Positions 19,670-28,295 of a stretch of 33,898 nt of DNA are shown here, in pieces; position 1 is the first letter of the stretch; each line of letters begins with the position of its first letter. The DNA is from an uncultured Clostridia bacterium. Its GTDB lineage: Bacteria; Bacillota; Clostridia; Christensenellales; UBA1750. The notes under the pieces are model-generated. The model was not told the origin of the DNA. It did not search any database and saw nothing but the letters and a program-made list of their open reading frames with translations. Where the stretch lies: assembly GCA_944383925.1 (NCBI GenBank), contig CALWRM010000153.1, forward strand, positions 1 through 33,898, given 5' to 3'. The translations under genes were made by a program, and so were the position numbers.

Positions 19670-20452
19670 ATGGAGAGGAAGAGAACGAGGGAGGCGGGCT
19701 GCTCCAGGGAGACGATGGAGCGCTTGGTCTCCTTGGCCGCGCGCTTGTTGTTGGAGTGCGGGGCGGAGACCTACCGGGTGGAGGAAACCGTCTGCTTCAT
19801 CGCAAGGCGCCTGGGCGCCAGGGACGCCCAGGTATTGTCCCTGCCGACGGGCTGTCTCTATACCCTGGTGGATGCGGAAGGGGAGACCTTCAGCCGGGTG
19901 GTCCGCGTATACGCCCGCAGCACGAATCTCTCCACCATCGAGCAGGTGAACGACATCTCCAGGGGCTTGGTGGACGGTCGTTTCGACGAGGGGGAGGCCT
20001 TGGTAAAGCTGGAGGCCCTATGCGCCGTGCCGCCGCAGCCCCTGTGGGCGGGGATCGGCGCGTCCGTCCTGGGTGCGAGCGGGTTTGCCGTCCTGTTCCA
20101 GGGCGGCTGGTACGAGGCGTTGGTGGCGGCGGTGTGCGGCGGCCTGGCCAGCCTATTATCCAGGGCCTTTGGACCCGCTCTTTTGCCCAGCTGTTTCCAT
20201 CTCTTCCTCAGCGGCGCCCTATCCGCCGCCCTGGCCAGGATCTCCGCCCTGCTTCGGCCGGAGGCGGGCGTTTCGGCCATCATCGTGGGCGCCATCATGC
20301 CCCTGTTGCCCGGCATGCTGATCACCAACGCAATCCGCGACACGGTCAGCGGGGACCTGCTCTCGGGCGTGGCCCGCAGCGCGGAGGCGTTGATCCGCTC
20401 GGCCGCCATCGCGGCGGGCGTCGGCGTCGCGCTGGCGCTATGGAGGGTGTAG
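19670..20452 (+). CDS. Threonine/serine exporter, ThrE N-terminal-type subunit
   Basis: This is the longer half of a split ThrE-family exporter (DUF1212 type), an inner-membrane protein linked to threonine/serine efflux. The soluble N-terminal motif LLLECGAETYRVEETV is diagnostic. Five or so hydrophobic segments follow from about residue 122 (LWAGIGASVLGASGFAVLF), including VSAIIVGAIMPLLPGMLITNAI. The start is uncertain: ATGs at 19634 and 19670 and one at codon 28 of the longest frame are possible. I use 19670 because AAAGG-rich sequence precedes it. A TACAAT at 19591-19596 may be its -10. It is followed 4 bp later by its partner subunit. Confidence 0.88.
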   Translation: MERKRTREAGCSRETMERLVSLAARLLLECGAETYRVEETVCFIARRLGARDAQVLSLPTGCLYTLVDAEGETFSRVVRVYARSTNLSTIEQVNDISRGLVDGRFDEGEALVKLEALCAVPPQPLWAGIGASVLGASGFAVLFQGGWYEALVAAVCGGLASLLSRAFGPALLPSCFHLFLSGALSAALARISALLRPEAGVSAIIVGAIMPLLPGMLITNAIRDTVSGDLLSGVARSAEALIRSAAIAAGVGVALALWRV

Positions 20453-20456
20453 GCCG

Positions 20457-20978
20457 ATGGAAATGAACCTGGATTTTATCGCAAAGGCCTGCGTGAGCTT
20501 TCTGGCCGCCGCTGTCGGCGCCGTGGGCTTTGCGCTGATGTTTCGCCTGCGGCCTCGCGCCCTGCTGCCCGGCGCCTTGTTGGGCGGCGCCGGCTACGTG
20601 CTCTATCTGTTTGGCATGCAGCTGTCCCTGGGCGCCGTGGCTTCCTCCCTGCTGGGCGCCGCGTTGGTGGGCGTGCTCGGCGAGCTGGCCGCCAGGCGCA
20701 TGAAGATGCCGGCCCTGGCCCTGACCACCATCGGCGCCATTCCCCTGGTGCCCGGCTATGGGCTGTACCAAACCATGTTGTATTTTGTCGAGGGCCAGAA
20801 CCAGCTGGCCTTGGCCACCGGCGTGGAAACCCTGCTGGTGGCCGGCGCCATCGCCGTGGCATTGGGCATTGCCGCGGCGGTGAGCCGCTCCGCAGGCGGC
20901 TTTTTGCACAAAAAGGAAAAGGGCGGAGACAACGGAAGGGAGGGCGGCGAGCTTGGAGAGGCCAAGCAGAACGGCTAG
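20457..20978 (+). CDS. Threonine/serine exporter, ThrE C-terminal-type subunit (DUF3815)
   Basis: This 173-residue protein is the short partner of the split ThrE exporter (ThrE_2 type). It has about four or five membrane helices beginning at residue 7 and the family motif LTTIGAIPLVPGYGLYQTM. The C-terminus is a charged cytoplasmic tail. GGAGG lies 10 bp before the ATG, inside the end of the previous gene. Its last 26 bp overlap azlC. Pairing with the preceding gene is what is seen for split ThrE systems, so the two probably form one transporter. Confidence 0.88.
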   Translation: MEMNLDFIAKACVSFLAAAVGAVGFALMFRLRPRALLPGALLGGAGYVLYLFGMQLSLGAVASSLLGAALVGVLGELAARRMKMPALALTTIGAIPLVPGYGLYQTMLYFVEGQNQLALATGVETLLVAGAIAVALGIAAAVSRSAGGFLHKKEKGGDNGREGGELGEAKQNG

Positions 20979-21726
20979 GGCCAAGCGTTCGGGGCGAGGG
21001 GATTCCCTGTTCTTCAAGGGCCTTCAGGACGGCTTCCCCATCTGCGTCGGCTACCTGTCCGTTTCCTTCGTGTTCGGCATGCTTTGCCTGGAAAGCGGCC
21101 TTGGCATCGGCTACGGCCTGCTCATCTCCGCCACGAACCTGACCTCCGCCGGTCAGTTCGCCGGGCTGGAGCTGATCCTTGCCGGCGCCCCCCTGCTGGA
21201 GATCGCCATCACCACCTTGGTCATCAACATCCGCTATACCCTGATGTCCCTCTCCCTTTCCCAGAAGGTGCGGCTCAATGGCTGGCAGCGGGCCATCATT
21301 TCCTTCGGCAACACGGACGAGGTCTTCGCCGTGGCCATGCAGGCCGAAAACCCCTTGAGCTTTTCCTACATGCTCGGCCTGATCGCCACCCCCTACCTGG
21401 GCTGGACGGTGGGCACCCTCTTGGGCGGAACGGTCACCAGCCTGCTTCCCCTCTCCCTGCGCTCGGCCCTGGGCATCGCCATTTACGGCATGTTCATCGC
21501 CATCCTGGTGCCGCCTGCCAAGAAGCTTCGACCCGTACTGGTCACCTGCGTGCTGGCCCTGGCCCTGTCCTGCGCCTTTTCCTACGCGCCCTGGCTGCGG
21601 GAGCTTTCCTCCGGCTGGACCATCATCCTCTGCGCCCTGCTTGCGGCCGGCTTTGCCGCCTGGCGCTATCCCGTGCCTGTGGAGGAAGCGATGGATAACG
21701 AGGGAAAAGGGGGAGAGAAAACATGA
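20953..21726 (+). CDS. azlC: AzlC-family branched-chain amino acid exporter, large subunit
   Basis: This 257-residue polytopic membrane protein is of the AzlC family, which with AzlD exports branched-chain amino acids and analogues such as azaleucine. Recognisable segments are GFPICVGYLSVSFVFGML, the conserved SATNLTSAGQFAG, NIRYTLMSLSLSQ and SFGNTDEVFAVAM. The frame opens at a TTG (20953), with GGGAGGG 8 bp upstream, overlapping the end of the ThrE subunit. The stop overlaps the azlD start (ATGA), so the two subunits are translationally coupled. Confidence 0.92.
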   Translation: MERPSRTARAKRSGRGDSLFFKGLQDGFPICVGYLSVSFVFGMLCLESGLGIGYGLLISATNLTSAGQFAGLELILAGAPLLEIAITTLVINIRYTLMSLSLSQKVRLNGWQRAIISFGNTDEVFAVAMQAENPLSFSYMLGLIATPYLGWTVGTLLGGTVTSLLPLSLRSALGIAIYGMFIAILVPPAKKLRPVLVTCVLALALSCAFSYAPWLRELSSGWTIILCALLAAGFAAWRYPVPVEEAMDNEGKGGEKT

Positions 21727-22052
21727 GCGATTTGAGCGGCGGCTACATCCTGCTTTGCACGGCCGTGATGGCCCTGGTGACCTACCTGACCCGGATGCTC
21801 CCCCTGGTTTTGTGTAGGGGCCGCATCAAGAACCGCTTCGTCCGCTCCTTTCTCAACTACGTGCCCTATGCGGTTCTTTCGGCCATGACCTTTCCGGCGG
21901 TGTTTTCCTCCACGGGCTCCGTGCTCTCGGCAACGGCCGGCCTGGCCTGCGCGCTGGCCATGGCCTACTTCGGCCGAAGCCTTCTGGCCGTGGCGCTCAG
22001 CTCCGCGGCGACGGTGTACCTGGTGGAGCTGTTGCAGGGGCTTTTCCATTGA
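21723..22052 (+). CDS. azlD: AzlD-family branched-chain amino acid exporter, small subunit
   Basis: This 109-residue protein has three to four membrane helices and the AzlD landmarks VTYLTRMLPLVL and FLNYVPYAVLSAMTFPA. The ATG overlaps the azlC stop by 4 bp. It is needed with AzlC for branched-chain amino acid efflux in characterised systems. The threonine-aldolase-type gene follows after 48 bp. Confidence 0.92.
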   Translation: MSDLSGGYILLCTAVMALVTYLTRMLPLVLCRGRIKNRFVRSFLNYVPYAVLSAMTFPAVFSSTGSVLSATAGLACALAMAYFGRSLLAVALSSAATVYLVELLQGLFH

Positions 22053-22100
22053 AAAACGGAATGTAAAAATAGATGAGCTTGTGTAGGAGGAACGGGAAAT

Positions 22101-23141
22101 ATGCTGCGATTTGACAACGACTACACCCAAGGGGCCTGCCAGGAGGTATTGGACGCCTTGGTGCGCACCAACTGGGAGCAGACCGGCGGCTATGGAAAGG
22201 ACGAGTATTGCCGGCAGGCGGAGGAGCGGATCCGCAGCCTTTGCCAGGCGCCGGAAGCCCGCGTGCACTTTTTGACCGGCGGCACCCAGACGAACCTAAC
22301 CCTGATCGCAGCGGCGCTGCGCCCCCATCAGGGCGTGCTCTGCGCCGACAGCGGGCACATCCAAACCCACGAGACCGGCGCGGTGGAGGCCACGGGCCAC
22401 CGGGTGATGGCGTTGGCCACGCCGGACGGCAAGCTGCGGGCCTCGCAGCTGGAGGAGGTCGTGCGCGCCCATGCGGAGGACACCAACCGGGAACATTGCG
22501 TGCAGCCGGGCATGGTGTATCTCTCCTACCCGACGGAAAACGGCACCCTATACGAAAAACAGGAGCTGGAGGCCATCTCCGCGCTCTGCCGCCGGGAAGG
22601 GCTGTTGCTCTATCTGGACGGCGCCCGTCTGGGCTACGGCCTGGCCGCCGCCCGGGACGGCATGGACCTGCCGAGCCTTGCCAGGCTTTGCGACGCCTTC
22701 TACATCGGCGGAACCAAGCAAGGCGCCCTTTTCGGCGAGGCCCTGGTGGTGCCGGACCCCGCCCTGTTGCCGGAGCTGCGCTACCACATGAAGCAAAGGG
22801 GCGCCATGCTGGCCAAGGGCCGGCTGCTGGGCGTGCAATTCCTGGCGCTGTTGGAGGACGGGGCCTATTTTCGCCTGTCGAGGAAGGCCGTGGACCAGGC
22901 CCATGCGCTGGCACAAGGCCTGCAGGCGGCGGGCGTGGAATTGCTCTATCCCCAGCAGACCAACCAGCTCTTTCCCATCCTGACGCGGGCGCAGGCGGAT
23001 CGCCTGGCCCAGGGGGTGGTGTTTTCTCCCTGGTCCGCGCTGCCGGGCGGACGCGAGGCGATCCGGCTTTGCACCAGCTGGGCCACCACAGACCAACAAA
23101 TGCAGGAGCTGGAGCGCCTGCTGCGCCAAGCCATCGCGTAG
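22101..23141 (+). CDS. Low-specificity L-threonine aldolase-type PLP enzyme
   Basis: This 346-residue fold-type I PLP enzyme matches the threonine aldolase family, which cleaves threonine or allo-threonine to glycine and acetaldehyde. The PLP aspartate lies in LYLDGARLGYGL and the Schiff-base lysine in GGTKQGALFGEALV. HETGAVE and SYPTENGTLY are further family motifs. AGGAGG lies 10 bp before the ATG. Directly after thrE-azlCD, it suggests a unit that disposes of excess threonine or branched-chain amino acids by export and cleavage (inference). No clear terminator separates it from the proS leader promoter. Confidence 0.88.
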   Translation: MLRFDNDYTQGACQEVLDALVRTNWEQTGGYGKDEYCRQAEERIRSLCQAPEARVHFLTGGTQTNLTLIAAALRPHQGVLCADSGHIQTHETGAVEATGHRVMALATPDGKLRASQLEEVVRAHAEDTNREHCVQPGMVYLSYPTENGTLYEKQELEAISALCRREGLLLYLDGARLGYGLAAARDGMDLPSLARLCDAFYIGGTKQGALFGEALVVPDPALLPELRYHMKQRGAMLAKGRLLGVQFLALLEDGAYFRLSRKAVDQAHALAQGLQAAGVELLYPQQTNQLFPILTRAQADRLAQGVVFSPWSALPGGREAIRLCTSWATTDQQMQELERLLRQAIA

Positions 23142-23174
23142 GGCGGAAAAAGACGGGGTTTAACGCCTTGGCAC

Positions 23175-23203
23175 TTGCAATTTGTCGCGCAAAACGGTAT
23201 AAT
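23175..23203 (+). promoter_or_regulatory. Promoter of the proS T-box transcript
   Basis: TTGCAA (23175-23180) and TATAAT (23198-23203) are 17 bp apart. The transcript would start near 23210 and include the whole T-box leader. Confidence 0.75.
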
Positions 23204-23209
23204 GCCAGC

Positions 23210-23455
23210 GAACCGAATAGGGCGAGGCGCGGACCGCGCTTCTGCCGCCCCCCCAGAGAGCGCGCCCTGGTGCTGCAAGCGCGCAATAGGCAGAAGACCA
23301 TCCCACCCGCGCGCCCGCGGCCAATCCCCGCCGGCAGGCCCCCGATATCGGGCCCATGGAAACACAAAAGTCGGGCGTTCCGCAAGGGACGCCAAGCAAG
23401 GTGGTACCGCGAAGCGACCCTTCGTCCCTGCAAAGCCGGGGCGAAGGGTTTTCTA
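23210..23455 (+). promoter_or_regulatory. T-box leader controlling proS
   Basis: The leader fills the gap between the aldolase and proS. Stem I distal motifs AGAGAG (23255-23260) and GGTGCTG (23269-23275) are visible. Pro codons CCA (23298-23300) or CCC followed by A (23302-23305) are candidate specifiers on the 3' side of stem I. The T-box itself, AAGGTGGTACCGCG, ends at 23411; its TGGT (23402-23405) would pair with the ACCA end of a tRNA with discriminator A, as in tRNA-Pro. The terminator hairpin ACCCTTCG/CGAAGGGT (23417-23424 with 23442-23449) is followed by TTTCT. Uncharged tRNA-Pro should favour the antiterminator and raise proS expression. Confidence 0.88.
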
Positions 23456-23513
23456 TGTGGGGCGCGGGAAAACATCCCAGGATCTTTTGTTCCAAGGAAG
23501 GAGAATATGCCCA

Positions 23514-24956
23514 ATGGCCAAGGAAAAGAAGCAGGAGTTCGTCCAGCACATCACCCCGAGGGAGGAAAACTTCTCCCAATGGTACACCGACGTGGTCACC
23601 CAGACAGACCTGATGGATTATACCCCCGTGCGCGGCTGCATGGCCCTCAAGCCCTACGGCAACCGCATTTGGGAGCTGATCCACGAACAGCTGGACGCGA
23701 TGTTCCAGGAAACCGGCCACGAGAACGTGTCCATGCCCATGTTGATCCCCGAATCCCTGCTGCTCAAGGAGGCGGACCACGTGGAGGGCTTTGCCCCGGA
23801 GGTGGCTTGGGTCACCCAAGGGGGCACCGAACCCCTGCAGGAGCGCATGGCCGTTCGTCCCACCAGCGAGACCATCTTTTGTACCATGTTCTCCAAATGG
23901 GTCCAGTCTTGGAGGGACTTACCCTTGAAATACAACCAGTGGTGTTCGGTGATGCGCTGGGAAAAGACCACCAGGCCCTTCCTGCGCACGGCGGAATTCT
24001 GGTGGCAGGAGGGACATACCGTGCACGCCACGGCCGAGGAGGCCGAGGAGGAAACCCGCACGATGCTCGGCATCTACCAGCGCTTCTGCGAGGAGAACCT
24101 GGCCATCCCCGTGTATGCCGGCCAGAAGAGCGATAAGGAGAAGTTCGCCGGCGCCAGGGCCACCTATTCGGTGGAAGCCATGATGCAGGACGGCAAGGCC
24201 TTGCAGGCGGGCACCAGCCATAACTTCGGCACCAATTTCGCGGAACCCTTCGAGATCCGTTACCTGTCCAAGGAGGGCAAGCTGGAGTATTGCCACGAGA
24301 CCAGCTGGGGCGTGTCCACCCGCCTGATCGGCGCGCTGATCATGACCCACGGGGATGAGCGCGGCCTGCGGCTTCCCCCCAAGATCGCGCCCTACCAGGT
24401 GGTGATCCTGCCCATCGCCGCCCATAAGGGCGGGGTGGAGGAGAGGTGCCAGGAGGTATACCAGGCGCTGCGCAAGGCCGGCATCCGCGCTAAGCTGGAC
24501 GATCGGGATAACGTGTCCCCCGGCTGGAAGTTCAACGAATGGGAGCTGAAGGGCGTCCCCCTGCGGGTGGAGATCGGCCCCAAGGACCTGGAAAAGGGAC
24601 AGGCCACCGTCGCGCGCCGCGATACCTTCGAAAAGCTCGCCTTGCCCTTGGAAGGGTTGGAGGACGCCCTGCGCGCCCTCCTGGACGAGATCCAGCAGAA
24701 CCTGTACCGGATTGCCGACGAGTTCCGCTTGGCGCATACCAAGGACGTGCATAGCTTCGAGGAGCTGCGCCAGCAGGTCAACGGCGGGTACGCCAGGGCC
24801 ATGTGGTGCGGGGATCGCGCATGCGAGGATAGGATTAAGGAGGAAACCGGCGCCACCTCGCGCAACATGCCCTTCGATCAAACCCCCATCGGCGATACCT
24901 GCGTCTGCTGCGGCAAGAAGGCGGACAAGGTCATGTATTTCGCCAAGGCCTATTAA
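23514..24956 (+). CDS. proS: Proline--tRNA ligase, short (archaeal/eukaryotic-like) type
   Basis: This 480-residue class II synthetase charges tRNA-Pro. It is the short ProRS form without the inserted editing domain. Visible landmarks are MDYTPVRGCMALKPYGNRIW, the motif RPTSET with WVTQGGTEPL before it, RWEKTTRPFLRTAEFWWQEG, TSHNFGTNFAEPF and HGDERGLRLPPKIAP. The anticodon-binding domain contains DDRDNVSPGWKFNEWELKGVP. The C-terminal domain has cysteines in CGDRACEDRI and CVCCGKKAD, a likely zinc site. The ATG at 23514 has AAGGAGA 10 bp upstream. It is expressed from the T-box transcript. Confidence 0.96.
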   Translation: MAKEKKQEFVQHITPREENFSQWYTDVVTQTDLMDYTPVRGCMALKPYGNRIWELIHEQLDAMFQETGHENVSMPMLIPESLLLKEADHVEGFAPEVAWVTQGGTEPLQERMAVRPTSETIFCTMFSKWVQSWRDLPLKYNQWCSVMRWEKTTRPFLRTAEFWWQEGHTVHATAEEAEEETRTMLGIYQRFCEENLAIPVYAGQKSDKEKFAGARATYSVEAMMQDGKALQAGTSHNFGTNFAEPFEIRYLSKEGKLEYCHETSWGVSTRLIGALIMTHGDERGLRLPPKIAPYQVVILPIAAHKGGVEERCQEVYQALRKAGIRAKLDDRDNVSPGWKFNEWELKGVPLRVEIGPKDLEKGQATVARRDTFEKLALPLEGLEDALRALLDEIQQNLYRIADEFRLAHTKDVHSFEELRQQVNGGYARAMWCGDRACEDRIKEETGATSRNMPFDQTPIGDTCVCCGKKADKVMYFAKAY

Positions 24957-24986
24957 TCCATCCAAGAAACAGCAAGCGCATCGAAA

Positions 24987-25018
24987 AGGCGGCGGCCCGG
25001 GGAACGGGCTCGCCGCCT
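24987..25018 (+). terminator. Hairpin terminator after proS, embedded in repeat copy 1
   Basis: AGGCGGCG (24987-24994) pairs with CGCCGCCT (25011-25018), with an inner CCCG/CGGG pair, 30 bp past the proS stop. The tail CTTGCGTCT is T-poor, so strength is uncertain. Confidence 0.55.
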
Positions 25019-25194
25019 CTTGCGTCTCGCGGCGCAGCAACTTTGGCGCTGGCCTGGGCCAACCAGCAGGCGACGGCCTACGCGCGCCTACCTTTCCTCT
25101 TTCGTAACCGCGTCGTTTCTGCGCAGCCGGTTCCGCCTCGCATGGGGGGATGTCTGAAGGGGGGCCTCCCCCTTCAGCCTTGGGTCACGCTGCC
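24987..25194 (+). repeat. About 190-205-bp repeat R, copy 1
   Basis: This first of three copies runs from GGAACGGGCTCGCCGCCTC through CTGGCCTGGGCCAAC and GCGCAGCCGGTTCCGCCTCG to a hairpin with CTGAAGGGGG and CCCCCTTCAG, ending GCCTTGGGTC. Its left edge includes the proS terminator. It shares TTGCGTCTCGCGGCG with copy 3. Reading frames inside are not convincing genes. Confidence 0.85.
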
Positions 25195-25220
25195 CTTCCT
25201 GTCTGCGACCCCCGGCCAAG

Positions 25221-25408
25221 GCTCGCCGCCTCTAGCGTCTCGCGGCGCAGCTACTCTGGCGCTGGCCTGGGCCAACCGGCAGGCGGCGGCCTACGCGCGC
25301 CTACCTCTCCACTTTCGTAACCGCTTCCTCTCTGCGCAGCCGGTTCCGCCTCGCACGGGGGGATGTCTGAAGGGGGGTCGCCCCCCTTCAGCCTTGGGTC
25401 TCGCTGCC
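25221..25408 (+). repeat. About 190-bp repeat R, copy 2
   Basis: This copy is in direct orientation to copy 1, 26 bp after it, and carries the same landmarks (GCTCGCCGCCTC, CTGGCCTGGGCCAACC, GCGCAGCCGGTTCCGCCTCG, GGGGGGATGTCTGAAGGGGG). The stretch 24,957-25,490 therefore consists of a terminator, two repeat copies and a parS hairpin, with no gene. Confidence 0.85.
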
Positions 25409-25447
25409 GTCCTTTTTCGTGTGCGTGGAATCTTTCTACATACAAGG

Positions 25448-25485
25448 AATCGCGATGATCGTTTCACGTGAAACCCATCGCGATT
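25448..25485. promoter_or_regulatory. parS site nested in a perfect inverted repeat
   Basis: GTTTCACGTGAAAC (25461-25474) is the 14-bp core of the ParB-binding parS site. It is enclosed by AATCGCGATG (25448-25457) and the exact complement CATCGCGATT (25476-25485). The whole 38-bp figure lies 5 bp beyond the parB stop. The outer arms could form an RNA stem for transcripts from either side, with CTTTTCT after it on the plus strand. Confidence 0.85.
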
Positions 25486-25490
25486 CTTTT

Positions 25491-26369
25491 CTATTCCTGT
25501 AACTCCCAGCCGTGCAGGGCTTCGTAGAGCCGTTCCAGCTCCTCCGGGCTATTGTAGTGGAGGATGAGCTTTCCCCTAGTGGAGCTGCCGCTGGCCGTGG
25601 CCCGCACGCCTAGGGCCTTGCGTGCGGCCTCTTCCAGGAGACCGAGCTCCGCCAGGCGCGGCGCTTCTGTGGGTTTCTTCTTTTCCGATCCCTCTCTTTG
25701 GAGGCGCACCAGGGCTTCCGTTTGGCGAACGCTGAGCCCCTCGTCCACCACGCGCTTGGCGAGGCGCAGCTGGCTGGCTTCCTCTGGCAGGCCGAGCAGG
25801 GCCCGGGCATGGCCCTCGCTCAGGCTGCCCTGGGCCACCATATCCAGGAGCTCCTCCGGGAGAGCCAGCAAGCGGAGCAGGTTTGCGACGGCAGGCCGGC
25901 TCTTGCCGACCTTGGCGGCGGCTTCCTCCTGGGTAATCGCACATTGCGTAATCAGGCCCTGAAGCGCCATGGCCGTTTCTACCGGATTTAGATCGTCGCG
26001 CTGCAGGTTTTCCACCAGGGCGATTTGCATGCGCTGGAGCTGCTCCGCCTCGCGGACCACGCAGGGAACCTGATCCAGGCCCGCAAGCCTTGCCGCGCGC
26101 CAACGCCGCTCCCCGGCTATGATTTGGTATCGTCCATTCCGTTCCGCAACGAGCAGAGGCTGCAGGACGCCCACCTCGCGGATGGATTGGGCCAACTGTT
26201 CCAACTTCTCCTGATCGAAGCGCTTCCTCGGCTGATCCCGGTTGGGATCGATGAGGCCCACATCCAAGAAGCGGATGCGGCTCTCGTCGCCGGTCTCCTG
26301 CTCCGCTTCCTGTTCGTATTCATGAAAGAGCACGTCAATACCCCTGCCGAGGGCCGGCCGCTTCTTCAT
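25491..26369 (-). CDS. parB: Chromosome partitioning protein ParB (Spo0J)
   Basis: This 292-residue CTP-dependent DNA clamp loads at parS and spreads on DNA, working with ParA in origin segregation and SMC loading. The N-terminus [14 protein letters not shown] is typical. The CTP-binding motif GERRWRAAR is at residues 86-94, followed by the helix-turn-helix ([20 protein letters not shown]) and a C-terminal dimerisation region ending in [16 protein letters not shown] chose the ATG at 26369, which overlaps the parA stop as ATGA and has GAGGAGG upstream; a longer frame to 26408 would overlap parA by 43 bp. A parS site lies just past the stop. Confidence 0.96.
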   Translation of the reverse strand: MKKRPALGRGIDVLFHEYEQEAEQETGDESRIRFLDVGLIDPNRDQPRKRFDQEKLEQLAQSIREVGVLQPLLVAERNGRYQIIAGERRWRAARLAGLDQVPCVVREAEQLQRMQIALVENLQRDDLNPVETAMALQGLITQCAITQEEAAAKVGKSRPAVANLLRLLALPEELLDMVAQGSLSEGHARALLGLPEEASQLRLAKRVVDEGLSVRQTEALVRLQREGSEKKKPTEAPRLAELGLLEEAARKALGVRATASGSSTRGKLILHYNSPEELERLYEALHGWELQE

Positions 26370-27142
26370 TTGCCTTCCTCCTCGTTCCAATGGATGAATT
26401 CGTCGCAAAGCCGCTCATAGGCGAGGGCGCCCGTGGACTTGGGATCGTAAACGCTGATGGGTTGGCCATAGCTGGGCGCCTCGCCCAGGCGCACATTGCG
26501 CGGGATGATGGTGGAATATACCTTGGAGCCGAAAACCTTGCGCACCTCGTCCACCACCTGTGCGCCCAGGTTGGTGCGGCTATCCAGCATGGTCAAGGCG
26601 ACGCCTTCGATTTCCAGGCCGCGATTGAGCTTTTTCTTCACCAGGCGCACGGTATTCATCAGCTGCGTCAGGCCCTCGAGGGCGTAGTATTCGCACTGGA
26701 TGGGAATCAACACGCTGTCGGCGGCTGTGAGGGCGTTGAGCGTCAGCAGGCCGAGCGACGGCGGACAATCGATGAACAGATACTCGTACAGGGGCAAGGC
26801 GGGTTCCAGCTGCCGCTTGAGGATCTGCTCTCGCGCCAACATGGATACCAGCTCGATTTCCGCGCCGGCCAAGGAGATGTTGGAAGGCAATATGTAGAGG
26901 CGTTTGACCGCCGTTTCCAGCACCGCTTCCTGGGTGGGCGTGTCGTTGATGAGCACGTCGTAGATGGAGCTAGCCACCTGGCGCCGGTCAATGCCGACGC
27001 CGGAGGTGGCGTTGCCTTGGGGATCTAGATCCACCAAAAGGACGCGCTTACCCCGTTCGGCCACGCTGGCTGCCAGGTTGACGGCGGTGGTGGTCTTGCC
27101 AACGCCGCCCTTTTGGTTGGAAATCGCGATAATTTTAGACAA
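26366..27142 (-). CDS. parA: Chromosome partitioning ATPase ParA (Soj)
   Basis: This 258-residue deviant Walker ATPase of the ParA/MinD family binds the nucleoid as an ATP dimer and drives origin segregation with ParB. The deviant Walker A motif KGGVGKTT (residues 11-18) has both signature lysines. [15 protein letters not shown] and [12 protein letters not shown] are the switch motifs. Translation appears to start at TTG (27142), with AAAGGCGGG about 10 bp upstream. That site can pair with the CCTTTTTTT before the start as a short hairpin (AAAGG/CCTTT), which may reduce initiation (inference). It is coupled to parB by an ATGA overlap. Confidence 0.96.
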   Translation of the reverse strand: MSKIIAISNQKGGVGKTTTAVNLAASVAERGKRVLLVDLDPQGNATSGVGIDRRQVASSIYDVLINDTPTQEAVLETAVKRLYILPSNISLAGAEIELVSMLAREQILKRQLEPALPLYEYLFIDCPPSLGLLTLNALTAADSVLIPIQCEYYALEGLTQLMNTVRLVKKKLNRGLEIEGVALTMLDSRTNLGAQVVDEVRKVFGSKVYSTIIPRNVRLGEAPSYGQPISVYDPKSTGALAYERLCDEFIHWNEEEGK

Positions 27143-27296
27143 AAAAAGGCCCGCCTTTCAAACGTGATCAACATCCCCGCGCGCAAGCCGCTGCGCGCGC
27201 TAAGGATATTATACCGTCAATCGGCGGGAAAGAGAAGGGGGATGGCTCAATTCCCGGAAACGAAATCTGCCCGGGCGCAGGGAAACGGTCGGGGGT

Positions 27297-27312
27297 TGTT
27301 CCACGTGAAACA
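27297..27312. promoter_or_regulatory. parS site between noc and parA
   Basis: TGTTCCACGTGAAACA differs from the B. subtilis parS consensus TGTTTCACGTGAAACA at one position that is variable among natural sites. It lies 23 bp beyond the noc stop. Confidence 0.9.
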
Positions 27313-27335
27313 GGCAGCGCCAATGCGAAAGGGGA

Positions 27336-28178
27336 CTAGGAGCGCTTGGGGATGGTGAGACGGATCTCCAGGCCCTTTTCGGTCTCCTGTGCGTCGTAGG
27401 CGGGTTGCAGGCCGGCGCTTTGCATCTGCTGGACAATGGTCTTGATGGAGTTGACATAGAGGCGGGTATCGCGCACGAAGGCGGAGACCTTATTGGCGGC
27501 GGGTCTTTCCTCCTTCTCGATGCCGTAGATGCGGGAGATGGTGCGTTCCACCAATTCCTCGGTCGCCTTGACGTTGAGGGACTGTTCCACGATCACGCGC
27601 GCGATCTTGATTTGCATCTCCTCGTCGTGCAGGCGGAGCAGGGAGCGGGCATGGCGTTCGGTGAGGTTATGCTCCAGCAGCAGGGCCTTCACCGAAGCGG
27701 GAAGCTTGAGGATGCGCATCTTGTTGGCGATGGTGGATTGATTTTTGCCGAGGCGGCGGGCCAGCTCCTCCTGGGAAAGGCCGTGGTCGCGGATGAGGTT
27801 TTGATAGCCCTCGGCTTCCTCCATGTAATGGAGGTTTTCGCGCTGCAAATTTTCCATCATGGCGATGACGGCGCTATCCTGCTCGTAGGCGGAAAAGACC
27901 AGGGCGTCGATGGTGGTCATGCCGGCCATGCGGCAGGCGCGCAGGCGGCGCTCGCCGGCGATGAGCTCATAGACGTCGTTGCCGGCCTTGCGCACGGAAA
28001 TGGGTTGCAGCAGGCCGTACTGACGGATGGATTGACACAGCTCTTCCAGGGCTTCCTGGGAAAACACGCGGCGCGGTTGGTATGGATTTGGCCGAATGGA
28101 ATCTATGGGGATGCGCGCGACTTCGCGCTGGCGCATGCGAATATTTCTACGCTTCAGCTGTACCTGGGTTTGCAGCAT
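27336..28178 (-). CDS. noc: Noc-like ParB paralogue (nucleoid occlusion protein)
   Basis: This second ParB/Spo0J-family protein is encoded just upstream of parA as noc is in Bacillus. The core has IPIDSIRPNPYQPRRVF, the nucleotide motif GERRLRA (75-81), ENLQRENLHYMEEAEGYQ and a helix-turn-helix (LSQEELARRLGKNQSTIANK). Noc links DNA binding to inhibition of division in Bacillus. The membrane-binding amphipathic helix of Bacillus Noc is not obvious in this short basic N-terminus, so the role may differ. The start may be ATG 28178 or GTG 28181; AAAGGGG lies upstream. No perfect Noc site (ATTTCCCGGGAAAT) was found in the window. Confidence 0.85.
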   Translation of the reverse strand: MLQTQVQLKRRNIRMRQREVARIPIDSIRPNPYQPRRVFSQEALEELCQSIRQYGLLQPISVRKAGNDVYELIAGERRLRACRMAGMTTIDALVFSAYEQDSAVIAMMENLQRENLHYMEEAEGYQNLIRDHGLSQEELARRLGKNQSTIANKMRILKLPASVKALLLEHNLTERHARSLLRLHDEEMQIKIARVIVEQSLNVKATEELVERTISRIYGIEKEERPAANKVSAFVRDTRLYVNSIKTIVQQMQSAGLQPAYDAQETEKGLEIRLTIPKRS

Positions 28179-28295
28179 CACTTGTTTTTCGCCCCTTTGC
28201 AAATGTCATGGTCAGTAAATTCTGCTACGTATGCAATTTTCCTGCATGAAAGGCAAGAGATAAAAACGTGCATTTATGGGATAATTCGACATATG

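Noticed and set aside
27249-27262. Noc-binding site near noc
   Set aside because: AATTCCCGGAAACG resembles ATTTCCCGGGAAAT but lacks one G of the central palindrome.
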